64,000 nucleotides of DNA. Source: Takifugu bimaculatus. Its lineage: Eukaryota > Chordata > Actinopteri > Tetraodontiformes > Tetraodontidae. Numbering within the stretch: the stretch's first letter is position 1; the number at the start of each line of letters is the position of its first letter. The notes under the pieces are model-generated. The model had not been told where the DNA came from and did no database searches. It worked only from the letters and a program-made list of their open reading frames with translations. Where the stretch lies: assembly GCA_004026145.2 (NCBI GenBank), contig CP034991.1, forward strand, positions 1,321,634 through 1,385,633. The letters run 5' to 3'. Below, piece after piece: positions 48,108 to 60,146 of this stretch. The position numbers were made by a program, and so were the translations under genes.

Positions 48108-49863
48108 GATCCCACGAGGAGGGCGTGTGGCCATGGCCTGACGGGTGCGGGGAGCCTGGTGCCAGACTAATTCGCTGTATTTATAACCTTTATGAGCAAA
48201 TAGCAAGCGGGCCATGGCGGGGTTGTTGATGAACTGTTGCATTTGGTGCTCAGAGGCCATTCTTCTCACATCCCAGTGAACTCAGTCCTGGCAGCGGTGG
48301 CTGAGCCCCCGTCCTCCCCCAGCAGTCGGCGGCCACACTTCCTCTGGAGCATGAAATACCTTCGGCACACTGTGAGCGGAGGAGGACACAAACTGCTATT
48401 TATTTGCGTTATCTCAGCCGTTTCAGCGGTATGGGCGTGCGCCGAGCACACAGCTTACACGTCGGCTGCATTTATCTTTCGCTCCGCCGTTTCAACAGGA
48501 TTATTATTGTTCCCTCTTTTATCAAGTGTGACAGGCTTGTCAGCGCTTCATTTGTAGAGCCGTGCGCCCTGGGATCTTGGCACACTGTCCACTGGAGCGT
48601 AACACAGATTGGACAGATGTTTCTGACACTTTGTATGACGGCGACCTCCTCCTCCCCTGATGTTTGGAGGGTGGCTCTGGTGGTTAACTGGGTCTCTTTG
48701 CCGACGTAGATTTATGAATATACCGTATATATGCGTGGATATTTTTGTTTCAAACATCAATATAGACTCCCACCTTATTCACATTAGAGGGCGATTAATA
48801 CAATCATTTTATATTAAAGACCATTTTATTAGGCACAATTAAACATGATGAGAACAGCAGGGGTGTAATTATGTATTGTGTTTGAGGGCTAAAAGCTTCA
48901 TATCAGTGGTCTAGATGTTCCAGAAATGATACCATGTTAACTTATCTGTGCGTGTTGTGATCACAGGTCACATGACGCTCCTCTACTTTATGCCAATTTA
49001 AAGGCAGCAGATACGCTATAAAAACACAGACTTCCCCCCAGGCTCCCAAAACCCCATCCAGAACCCTTCGCTCCAGTTACTTTTAATGGACACCAACCCA
49101 CTAGTGCACAAAGTGTTGCAAATGAAATGTTTCCAGCTGGGATGAAGCACTTTCCTGACTCACAATCAAACAGCAGAGAAAAAGAGCCCCTGACCCTGAC
49201 CCCGACCCCAGTTACTCGGACCGTCCCCGGTGGAGTTGAGAGTCCTCCACCCGGGGACCCAGCTTGTTACTCCTCGCATACTTCTGAAGTAAAATGTGAG
49301 ATCATAATCGCCTTCAGTCGAGGGCGGTTTCAGCCAATCAGAGGCCGCGACAGATCAATGGCGTATTAGCTGCTCGTGCATCAAGGGGGGCGAAGTGTCA
49401 TACGGTTGGTTTGGCCCCGTGGACGCACCGTTCATCATAGTTATTGTGATGCCAGCTCTGTCGCCGGACTGCTGGTGCACATATCAACCCTGACGCGTTA
49501 GAATGGAGCTGTTTATGGAAACGTATTCCTGCGAAGCCTCCTCACAGGTTATCACCACCGGAAGAGAGTCGGGGTGGAGCCAGTATCAGAGCGCAAAGCT
49601 GGCTGAGGCTAGCAACACATTTACCAGGTTTAGAGCTCAAATGGTTGGCTCAAGGGGCGTGGCTTTGGGCTATTTGCCCAGCACACATTGGCTATTGGTA
49701 GCCTGGACGCTAGCACAGGAATGAGTGGACTCAGAAATGGTCAAATTAATAGGTACAACAAGCCACAAGTGACCCTTGAGGGGGTCAAATCAGGACCTGA
49801 ATCAGCTTTGAGATATTAAGTGTGTAGCTTTTTTTATTCTTTTGTCGATCCCTATTGCTGCAC

Positions 49864-49909
49864 CACGCAGCAATATCTGTGCACGCAGCAATATCCGTGC
49901 ACGCAGCCG
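49864..49909. repeat. 18-bp tandem repeat, about 2.5 copies
   Basis: CACGCAGCAATATCTGTG is repeated with one T-to-C change, then a third partial copy CACGCAGC. Confidence 0.8.
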
Positions 49910-50353
49910 TCTGTAAATCACCGAGGAGAGAAACGAGCCAATCTCATCCTCTGCAGACTGTTAGTACATTTACTCAGCCGGTGATTCTGTTCTCTGCGGT
50001 GCTTTCAAAACAAATCTAAGAGTAACAGTCTCATCCCCGGGCACTCACAGGCTTGTTTATGTCCCGGAACACGCACCTCCCGCGACTACCCGTGCACACG
50101 TTTGCAATATTCATACGCCAAAGTCTCAGGAGCGACAAAAGCAACAACAGCGTCCCGAACTTACACATAAAGACGTTTGCAACAAATGAGCTCATCCATC
50201 ACCGGCAGTGTGCGGGGACAAGGAGACGGTGAGGAGAGGGAAGGGAAGGGGGCTCAAAACGTGGGGCTCAATCAGGCCGTAACGTGACGGCAGAGCCTCC
50301 TCCTGCAGGGGTAGGAGCCCCATCCTGGTGGAGCACAAACACTCCTTCACCTT

Positions 50354-50935
50354 TGTTGAGAATTGTCTTTATTTTGTTGTTATGTGTTTCACCATATGTT
50401 CCTGTCTTCTCTTAGAAGTTAGGCAAGGTAGACTCATTAGCAAATGTAATAAAGAACAGAGACATTCCATTCACAGGATTGTTGTTTGTTCTACTGTAAT
50501 CTCAGGACCAGTCAGGCAGGGGGTGTTAAACAATCATTGTAAACAGGGCATCAGGCTGGGGTTGACGATCTTATTTGCATGAAGAATGGGAACTTTGATC
50601 TGGCCACCTGGGAAAATAATGGAAAAGAAGAACTCTACCAACACCAAATGGGACTGGAGGAAGAGGACGAGGTCATCCCAGCAGGGGATCTGGATTGGAT
50701 TGCATGAACATTGTGAATTTGCATGTGTGTTACTATAAAAGACTGGGTCAAGGGATAGTTAGGTTGTCAGACTTCGTGCCCTGGCAATTGACTCTGTTGT
50801 TGCTAGGGTTATGAACTGGCCCGGAGCTCTGTAATATTTGTATCTCGAATTGGTTCTATTGTTAAAATACATTTTGAAATTGGTATTTTTCTTCTTTAAG
50901 TCTTCATTCAAAGAACACGCGGATTAGCAGCTACA
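50354..50935 (+). mobile_element. Candidate solo LTR
   Basis: A 582-bp segment starts TGTTGAGAATTG and ends AGCAGCTACA (TG...CA). It has a TATA box TATAAAA at 50734-50740 about 200 nt before the end, and a T-rich 3' part. This layout is typical of a retroviral/retrotransposon LTR. No internal coding region, primer-binding site or second copy is visible, and I could not match a target-site duplication at these ends. If correct, it is an old element reduced by LTR-LTR recombination. The boundaries are a guess. Confidence 0.4.
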
Positions 50936-51962
50936 CACAAAGGTATTGCGATCCAACACCTTAAAGGGACGAGCAGCCTCATTAACTCTGGTCAACAGCA
51001 AGTTTGGTCAAAATGACCCTAATGCGGAGAGACAAATACCAACAGATGTGGGCGCACATTAGATGAGACTTGTGTGACTTTGTAGTTTTTAGTTTAGGGG
51101 GTTTGGATTAATGTCGTTCCAGCTGGCAGGAGAAAGACCCTCTTGAGAAGATATTACCCCTTTTAAGGGGTATTTGTGTGTAAAATAAAGAAATCTATTC
51201 AAAGTTACCCATTTCTCTTCTTTTATTCCTCGAATAAGTGAGTTAGCTGGACCATATCAGATCTGTAGTTCCCGGTGGGGGGCGGGACAACTGGATTCCT
51301 GCACAACATTCAACCCTAAAACCATTAAAACTGTGTCCCTGTTATCTTAAACCTCTTCCCTTACTATAAAAAGCTAAAGTGATGATCCCATCATGGAAAA
51401 TGTGGATGACCTTTCCGAGCTGGCCGACCAGTCCAACAGCAGCAACCCTCCAGATTTCACAGGAGGAGTCGAGTTGGCGGCGGGAGCCGGCGGTTATCGA
51501 CGAGCAGCATCGCCATCGCTTTCTTCTCCTCACCTCTGACGAGGTCGCGCGGAGCCCCGCTCCCTCGTGGCACGGCCGGCGCTCTGGCGCCCACAGAGAA
51601 GCCAAACTTGACGGTCTGTGGCTGTGGCGGCGTCCATGTCCTGCAGGCGCCACATTCCGGGAAGCGGCGTTTTGTTTCGGGCTACGTGTTCCGAGAGCGC
51701 GGGCCGCTGACCCCCGCCACGGGGCGCAGAGACGACAGCCTTTCCGGGTCAGCCTGGGTCCCCCCCCCCCCCTCCCCCCCACCGGCTGACATTTCTGACA
51801 GCCTCTGATAAAGCCGAGCGATGAATTATTCATGCAGGTGAATTTTCCTCTTTTTTTGCCGAGTAATCCGCAGCCGACGTCCAGCTGTTTATCCCTGAAA
51901 TCCAATACAGATGTGACAGAATTCTATTATATCTTATCATTTTATTAAAATTGCTAAGGCCT

Positions 51963-51976
51963 CTGCCCCCTGGTGG
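51963..51976 (-). promoter_or_regulatory. CTCF-like motif, reverse
   Basis: Minus strand CCACCAGGGGGCAG is a full match to the CTCF core. Confidence 0.5.
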
Positions 51977-54581
51977 TAGGCTGCAGTATGTAAGAAAACC
52001 TTTTCCTCTCTAATTGATTTTATGCTGTAATTAAGTGACAGCCGTGTGTTTCGCAACACCGTTTTCCAGACGGGGAGGATTTTTTTTGTATTTTTTTATT
52101 GTTGCCATCACAGCTGCCTCTTGTGAACAGCAGGATGTGGGAAAATTCCCATTAATTTACCGGCAGTTTATTAAAAATGGAACCGTGTCAGGAGGTGACA
52201 GAACAAGCCATGCGATAATTAAAATGTTTAATTAGTGAACTTCAGGGGTGCTGCGAGGTGTTTGTCCCCACAGTCAGGCAAACTTTTCACTCTGTGTTTT
52301 TCTTTTAAGGCTTAAATCTAATTTTTAGATTTGGGCTGATGGTTCAGATCAAAGTTAACAATTAAAAGGTGCATCAAAGGATTTTGATGCCAAAGTGACG
52401 GTCGTTCGGTTCACTTGGGTTGGAAAAATCGTTAAAAATGATTTTTCACCTCGCACCCTCATCCCTGTTGTTGCCTGGCAACCAGCTGCCACCCAAAGGC
52501 TCTAGTCATCTAACGTCCCTCACGGTTCCTTCGTTAAAGCCAACTCAAATGGGCAGAGTATTCTAACTGGATGGGCAGGAAGTGTCGAAACAGCCAAACT
52601 CTTGTTGACTTGAATGTTTCTTTACCCACCAACCGAAACGTGTTGAAAGGCCGGATCGGTTTCTTCTTCTTCTGTTGTCCCTCCAGCTGCTCTCCCTTCC
52701 TGGCGACGCTCTCAGCCTCCAGCACCTCAGCTTTAGCAGAGGCGCGGGCACATTTTCATCCCCTCTCGTTTTCAGAGACGACGTGTCCCCACAAAGAAGC
52801 AGCGAAATCAACAGCGTCGTCAACAAGGCCGCTGCGCTGCCTCCCGCTCTCTCAGCAGCCAACAGCTACAGCAGGGAAACTGTTTTTATTTACACAGCTG
52901 AAGCTACAGACGCTAGTGAAGCCAACAGAAATGCACTTTAGTTAAGACCGATGCAGGTTGGACCTGGTGTCCCAGCTAAACATTAATAGATATACCAGAG
53001 GTGTGGTGGCATGCCAGTTAAACCCACATGCCTCTGAGCCAAACTGGTGCACTGGTGTTACAGCAAGGAGCCAAATTAGCATGCTGGAGCACCCCCCCCC
53101 CCCATCCTTCACCTCCCCAGGCTTAAGTGCTTGGCTCCTCTTGTGGGCAAAATATTAGCACCAGCTGCTCGCGCGATAACAAATAGGAAGTGGAGCAGCA
53201 GAGGTCTGGAATATATGCAGGATTTTCTACATTTGCCTGCCTCCATGTTTCTCTCTAACCTTCGCAGGTGTGTTGTTGCGAGTCTGCTTCGCTCTGAAAT
53301 GTGACAGGATTGTCCAGCTCTGTTCAGACATTCCTTTCCTCTACCGGGCCGGAGCGCCGCTCTGCTTCTCCGAAGGCGACGCGGCTTCCTTCACTCTCCA
53401 TTCCAGCTGGCTGTAATGACTTCTGCAGCTGCCTGCACTTCAAACTGCTTTTTCTGCCTCCTGAATTCACAATAAGGCACACACACACAAAAAAAAATGA
53501 AATGATGAGAAATGAGGAAACACAGAGGTTTGGACCTGGTCTGTCCCTCATGGCAAAGTCACCTTGTCAACAGCGCCTGACCGTACGTCTTAATGTCCTC
53601 CCCTGGTATTGAAGGAAAGGTGATTATGGGAATAATATGAGGGGAAGGGGGTCCGTGTTAGAGGGATGGTTATGCTCTGACTTTATAATGGGGTCATTAA
53701 TCTGTCCAGGCTCAACATGTTTCTTTAACCATATTGCTCCGGTTGTCTCGCTGAAGCAGGCGCGGTGACCCACGATTGGACCGTGTTTCTGAGAATAACG
53801 AGGTTAATTTAGGGACATTGTGACCATTTAACATTGAAATTCCTCCTCCCGTCTTTCTTTTTTTCCCCTCTTCCCCGCCTCTGTCAGGACGTCAGTGGTG
53901 TGAGGGTGAACTCACCTGAAGCCAGACCAGCTTCGGGGCCATATTTCTGTCCGCGGCAAACAAATGTTAGCGAGCAGCAAAGCTCCGCGCGGCGCACGCC
54001 GGCGGTGGAGCGTAATGGAGCGTTCTGCAGGGGCCAAATGTTTCCCCCTGGAGTTGCTGCAGAAACCGGACACACCAACAGGTGTTCCGGCTCTGGATCA
54101 GTCCAGCTAAATTTAATAGGACCGAAGTGATGAAAGTGCGCAGCGTTGTGTCTCGTGTTTTGTTTCATTTGGACCTTTTTGTTGTTTTAAAGTTTCATCC
54201 TTGTTGTTTAACTTGTTCTTTCCTGCTCTTGTTATTTTTCTGGGTTGGATTCCACTTCCTGGGATTGCTCGCACTCACCGGAGCTGCAGGTTTATATTTA
54301 ACTATCTCACCTCGTTTAAGTTGCTCGTTTGTCTTTGGTAAAGTTGTGCGAGGGGTTGTTTTGTTTTGACACTTCATCTCAAATGAAACCCTGTTTAGGT
54401 CCAAACTAAGCCCTGCTTCCAGGTGGCCGTAACTATTATTCTTTAACAGATAGGAAAAACCCACACACGGTGAAGGGAATGACCTGTGCAGTGTTGGGGC
54501 ACTTCCGGGCTCTTTGGATGATCCGTTGACCCCCGCCAGGCCCAGAGCAGGCGAGATTATAGACGAGATTTTTTTTTCCCT

Positions 54582-54597
54582 CCAGCAGGGGGCGCCA
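54582..54597 (+). promoter_or_regulatory. CTCF-like motif
   Basis: CCAGCAGGGGGCGCCA, forward orientation. Confidence 0.5.
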
Positions 54598-56980
54598 AAG
54601 AGCTAAAATAGGAGCCAGAAGGTCACTACTGAGGGTCTTTACTTCGGTTTTTGCGCTGTTTCAGGAGTATAAAGCTCCTCTTTAACCAAATATAAATTTG
54701 CTGAAGTCTCTTTTTGCCTCTGAGGTTTAGAAATAAACTGTATCAATTTAAATGTTCAGTAAATCAGCCTCCTAAACAGGGAAAATCACAAACGTGTTAA
54801 ACTTTCATGTTCCTACTGTCATTTTTTTTTTTTTGGTTTACCTGCTTCATGTCGAGCTGACACATTACCAGGACGCAGCAACCCTCAAACGCAATGAAAA
54901 AACAAGCCGAGCTCTGAATATTGGATGAAATCTTCAGACGGCGAGAGCTGCAGCTGACACGTCAGCCTGTTTCTCTTTTATCCCGCCGTTTGCTTTGATG
55001 TCCATAGAGTTAAAATCTCTGAAAAACAGGGTTTTTCCCCCTGACAAATCAGCCTCGTTAAAGGTTTAAAATGAGGGCAAACACACGTGAAGCTCGTGTT
55101 CACAGTTCAGCCTCTGCTGAGACGGTTTTATCATATAAATCGCTTTGATTTTTGATGTTCTGAGGGCAAAATAAGTACTCTTCTTTAATGTTTGATGGCC
55201 TTTAAAAGAACTAAGTATTACACAGTTTGCAGTTTAGTGAAATACTTTACTTTTCCAAACTGATTAGACTTTAACTTAGCGTTAATTTTGTAAAACTACT
55301 CAGCGGTAATCATAAATTAGACACAATGTTCAGGCTATTATCTGACATCCGCTGTTTTGACTCCCAGCTCTTCAAAATAAGAGCTTCTGTCATAAAGAGA
55401 ATTCACCCTCAAGCATCAAAATAAAGATTTGAACTCAGGTGTTTGTGACCCAGGAGCATAGATGGTGATAAAGAGTGCTGGACACAGTTAGAGGCACTTG
55501 ACTGTTATTTCCAGGGCTTTCGGGGGAAATGCTGGCCCCATAAAACATGTTGTTTTGCATCGACGAATCCCTGAAACGTTCCTGAACACCACGGCCTCTT
55601 CGCCCTGCTGCATCATCACCGCTGCCAGCCCTGCATTCTGGAAAATAATGAGACCCCCCCCCCCCATCACTCCTCAAAGAAAGTCACCTGACAGATGACG
55701 GATCCTGGACCACTCTCCCCTGCAGACAAATGGGAGGCTGGTAATGAAGAGTCGCTGGCTGCCTGAGGGGGCCGTTCACCGTCAGGAAGGGAGCGGGGCC
55801 CAAACCATAGCAGAACTCATAACGCCTTGTCCCACGTGCCGAGGCAGCGGGAGAATGATCGCGCTCGTAAAACCCGCAAGTGCGACGGTGTCGAGATGAC
55901 GGACGTCGGCGGTGGACAGCAGGCGAGGCTGTAGCCGAGCGTTCAGACAGGACGCCTTCGGAAGTTGTTCCCACGGGAAGTTTCTGCCTTTACCCATCGG
56001 GCCTCTTCTCCAGATATTAGTAAGAGATTAGATATTAACATGTGAAATGTTAATAATTCCGAGCTACGGGCATGTAGTGTAAATAAATGTGCGTCATTAA
56101 CATTCTCTACAATTCCCGAGGCCTTGAGGAGGGTTCTGACTGCCCACATGCATCTGTCTGGTAGTCGTGTGGATAAAAAGAAGGAATAAATCCCTCCGTC
56201 TGAAGCTGAATAGAAAATGGAGTCACCGAAACAGAATCTTGAATGATAATCGACCATTTTCAGAAGGACACCAGCTCAGGGCTCAGTCTGCTCGCCCAAA
56301 TATGGCGGCACAGGTGTCATTTCTTTGGCAGACCACCGCACACCTTCGGTCAAGCAACACCAATCCCCCCCCCCCCAGACCCCCAGAACAGAAGAGCTCT
56401 GAGGAGCTCTGTGATGAAGAGCAGCGGTGATGAGCTGCAGGCCTGAGCTGACAGGATGAAATATAAATCCAAACCTCCGGAGGGGGTCCGGGCTTAGAGA
56501 GGAGATTGCATTCTTCCATCTTCGCCCCCTCCCCGCGCTCACCCCTCCTTCAGGTGGAAGTGACCCACCGTGGGGGCTTCACAAAGAGGAGGTGACGAGG
56601 AAGAAGAGCAGCAGCTACTTTGTTATTCCCACACATCCAGCTTTGGTCGGGTTCGGGTTTTTTCCCCCGAGTTTCTCTCCTGTTGCGACATTTGTCGTCT
56701 CTTCAGATGTGAAATATTAAAGGAATGAATGGATTCCTGAAACTGGCGGTCACTCACTCACAGGAGGTGGCCTAAACAGACCCTGGAAGCTCTGAATAAT
56801 TTAACAGAAGACTAGAAAAATATAAAGAGCCGGGAGATTTCGGGCTGTTTCCAGCATTTTCCTGCCGCAGCCTCTGAGGCCTTGTGCTCAGATCCAATTT
56901 TCTAGGAAGTCTCCCGGCTCAAATGACCCATCTGAGGCGATACTGAGCAGAGCAGTGATGAAACGGCGCCTCTGAACCGT

Positions 56981-56996
56981 CCACCAGGGGGCAGTG
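56981..56996 (+). promoter_or_regulatory. CTCF-like motif
   Basis: CCACCAGGGGGCAGTG, full match to the extended CTCF core, forward. Confidence 0.55.
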
Positions 56997-57138
56997 TTGG
57001 CATGAATAATGACCGTGCTCATGGTGGGAGCGGCTCTCAGGGTGCTCCGCTGATGACGGGCGAGCGAAAGGTCACCGTAGTGATGAATGTATCGCATTAT
57101 TGCTTATTTGCTGCGCCCTGTGCCGAGGTTAACAGTCA

Positions 57139-57169
<31 letters not shown>

Positions 57170-57219
57170 TGGGTGTGTGTGTGTGTGTGGGTGTGGGTGT
57201 GTGTGTGGGTGTGTGTGTC
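57139..57219. repeat. (GT)n microsatellite with GGGT interruptions
   Basis: About 80 nt of GT interrupted by several GGGT units. Confidence 0.92.
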
Positions 57220-57271
57220 TGGAACTTTGGCAGCAAAAGACCTGCAGCTGCTGGTTCAATACCTTGCACGG

Positions 57272-57287
57272 ACAGCAGGGGGCGGTG
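57272..57287 (+). promoter_or_regulatory. CTCF-like motif
   Basis: ACAGCAGGGGGCGGTG, one mismatch at the first base, forward, 0.3 kb from the preceding motif. Confidence 0.45.
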
Positions 57288-57564
57288 GAAGTGCAGGTCG
57301 TGGTTAAACATAGTAAAGTAAGAAGGCCAACGGCCTTGAGCTCTTCCTTCACGTGTCCACGAACTCTGGTGGCCTGTGGAGAAATACTGAGCACCTTCAG
57401 ACACACACACCCATTCTCTCCTTTCCCCAGGGGGGGGGGGTGGCAGCAGAGGACATTTTATTGAGCTGTTGCTGCTCAAGCGCCGCGCTTCATTCCTCTC
57501 TGATAATTAAGATGATGGGAGTATCACACGCCCTCCAGGTTCAGCTCTGCACTGACAGACAGGC

Positions 57565-57608
57565 TGAGGAGGAGGAGGAGGGGGAGGAGGAGGAGGAGGA
57601 GGAGGAGG
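57565..57608. repeat. (GAG)n purine tract
   Basis: GAG/GGA trinucleotide units over about 44 nt on the plus strand; poly-Glu or poly-Pro frames across it are spurious. Confidence 0.85.
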
Positions 57609-59491
57609 GAGAAAGCAGGGAGGGGGGGCCTCTTGACGAGAGACGGCTGCCTGCCCCCTGCATGTGTCTCTGCATTCGCCCTGAAGTGGATCAAGGTCGA
57701 CACTCGACTGCCACCAGGATCCTCCATCTCCTCTTAACATTTATGTTAATATAAAACCAGCCATTAGAGCCAATTAGCTTCTCTGCTAACTCAAAGAAGG
57801 ACAATCAGATGTCCACGTGGACTTGGACCGCTGGTGCTGGCAGTAACGCCTCTCGGAAGGCGTCAGCTCGTTTTAGCCGAGCTAACCCGGCTACACTGAA
57901 CGCTGAAGCTGGAGCGCATCGTTTTAATGTGAAATGAAAGTGCAGAGGGTCATTAAGTGAAAGGGCCACTGTGCACGGGCGTGTGGCAGATGGAAGCCCA
58001 TTAAGAGTCCCGCTCCTCTCTGCTGCAGGGAGAACACGGAACAACGAGGCTTTGAAGAAAGGGCATCGGCAATCCGTGTCTGAACCAGCAGCGAGGAGGC
58101 CTAACTTTGATAAAGGTCATTGGGCTTCCGCCATCCTTCTTTTATTGAAAATAGGAGATCCCTCGTTACACAGAACTCGAATGTGCCTAAAGGGAGGGGG
58201 AAACACAAGATAGCAGGTCTCAAACAAAGCAAGAAACTGTAAATCATAATGGTGAGATTATACGCAGGTCTGATTTGATTAGCTTAGCTCGCGCACAGCA
58301 CGTTCTTCCATATCAGACAGATTAAAAGGCCTCCTGTGTCAGGCCCTGTCACCCTCAGAGGAGTACGAGTTCACACATCAAGCATCATGAACATTAAGCA
58401 TTAACAAATAATAAGGAACAATAAGTAATGGGAAACAATATAACAAGAATAAAGAATATAACAAGGTAAAAGCAAATAAGAGATCACTTTGATACAATGG
58501 TTCTAACAGTCTCTAACCCTCAAGCATCTTGGGTCAATCTGAGGCTGAGGAAAAGTTGTGAAAAATGGGCTCGGAGCTCCAACGATGCCCTTAATAAAGT
58601 CAACATAAAGCTGATAGTGTGGAAGTAAAACCAGGCATTCATTAATTGGTTGATTGGATGCTAATTTGGGCACCAGTGGCTTCAGAATCATCTGTACCAT
58701 CCAGCTCACAGAAGCCATTTCAAAGAGTTGCTGGGCAACATTAAACTTGCAGAACTCTGAAATTTGCTCTTATAAAACCAGAGTTTCCCAGAATCCACCT
58801 CTTCAGACGTCAGAATAACATAGCTGGTGATAAGAGTACAGGTTTAAGACCTGCACACTGATCCTGAGGCAGGTAGAGAGATCCTGTCTCTCTCTAATTT
58901 GGTCTGTCTGCCAACCTTTTCTTCACCCTCGCGCCGCCTCCTTTAATCAGGAAATAAGTCCCCAAATCAAAGGATTAATCTAATTGTATTTCTTTAAAGC
59001 AGTCTTTCAACGCAACCCTGAAATTGGCCACTGGAGACACACTGTTCTCTCTGTTAAGTTCTTTACTTTGAGAAGCACTTTCTCTTTCTCAAACTCTTTG
59101 ATGAAAAGGAAAGTGAATGACTCTGCATAATTAGGATGCTTACCTCGCCTTGCAACACTTTCTGAAGAAGTCCTCTTTTGTGAGAGTTAATCCATCGCAT
59201 TTATTTTGGGATCGTCTCAGTAACACGCCTGTTTATCCTGCTTTTGGCTGCAGGTTTTTCTACATTTTCATAAGTGGCTCGTCGTCAGATTTGCCACACA
59301 GTGATTAATTTTGTCACGAAGAAGTCAAGTCGTTTAGGTGATTATTTAACATTTGAATGGATGCTTTACTATCTCTGTAAACTAGATCTGGTGTAATCTG
59401 CCATCACAGGACGGAACATTTTACTGCATTTGGGATTAAATGGCACAAGGCGTGTTCATTTAGACGGTCTTGGTGTGATGACAGTAACTGA

Positions 59492-59507
59492 CCAGCAGGG
59501 GGCAGTG
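59492..59507 (+). promoter_or_regulatory. CTCF-like motif
   Basis: CCAGCAGGGGGCAGTG, forward orientation, full match to the core. Confidence 0.5.
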
Positions 59508-60113
59508 GTTGTTTATTTACGGAAGTGCAGGTAAGTTTCACTTTTAAAATCCACATTTATTGACGTATTTGCATTTTACTCACAGTTTAAACGGTTTAAT
59601 ATGAAATGAAAATGAAGAGAAAAATCTATAAATGTTATCAACAATCAATTTTGCCAATAAAGCGAACCTTCTCAATTCAAACGCGTCTTCTAGGATAAAC
59701 ATTGACTAGAGCAGAGACAGTAACTCTGACCCCGCCATTAATACACACAACACAACCCCCTACTGACAAACACTAGGGTCAACCACCCCCCTTTCCCCAG
59801 ATAGGTGACCCTTCAGTGGGTGGAAGCCTCATCTGATCCATAAGACTTTAACGGATGGGGATTTTTCAAGGACAGGAGAGGTTAGAAGGGCGAGAAAGTG
59901 AATTAAATAGTACAAACCACAGACAGCAAACAGCTGTCCCGTTAAATAGACCCAGAGACATCAGCTCAGCCTCATAAGTGGCATTTTTAATGTGAAAAGG
60001 ACACAGAGGGACGGAGGAAGGCCATAAAAATGGCAGCTCGGGCTGGCCTCTCCACACGTGCGCGCTCCTATATTAGGCTGTCGCCACCAAGACCCCCCCT
60101 CAGATTCAGGGCC

Positions 60114-60146
60114 AGTGATCTCAGAGTGATCTCAGAGTGATCTCAG
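60114..60146. repeat. 11-bp tandem repeat, 3 copies
   Basis: AGTGATCTCAG repeated three times. Confidence 0.85.

Noticed and set aside
51342..51905. 187-codon minus frame
   Set aside because: Arg/Gly/Cys-rich, typical of a spurious frame across a CpG-rich patch.
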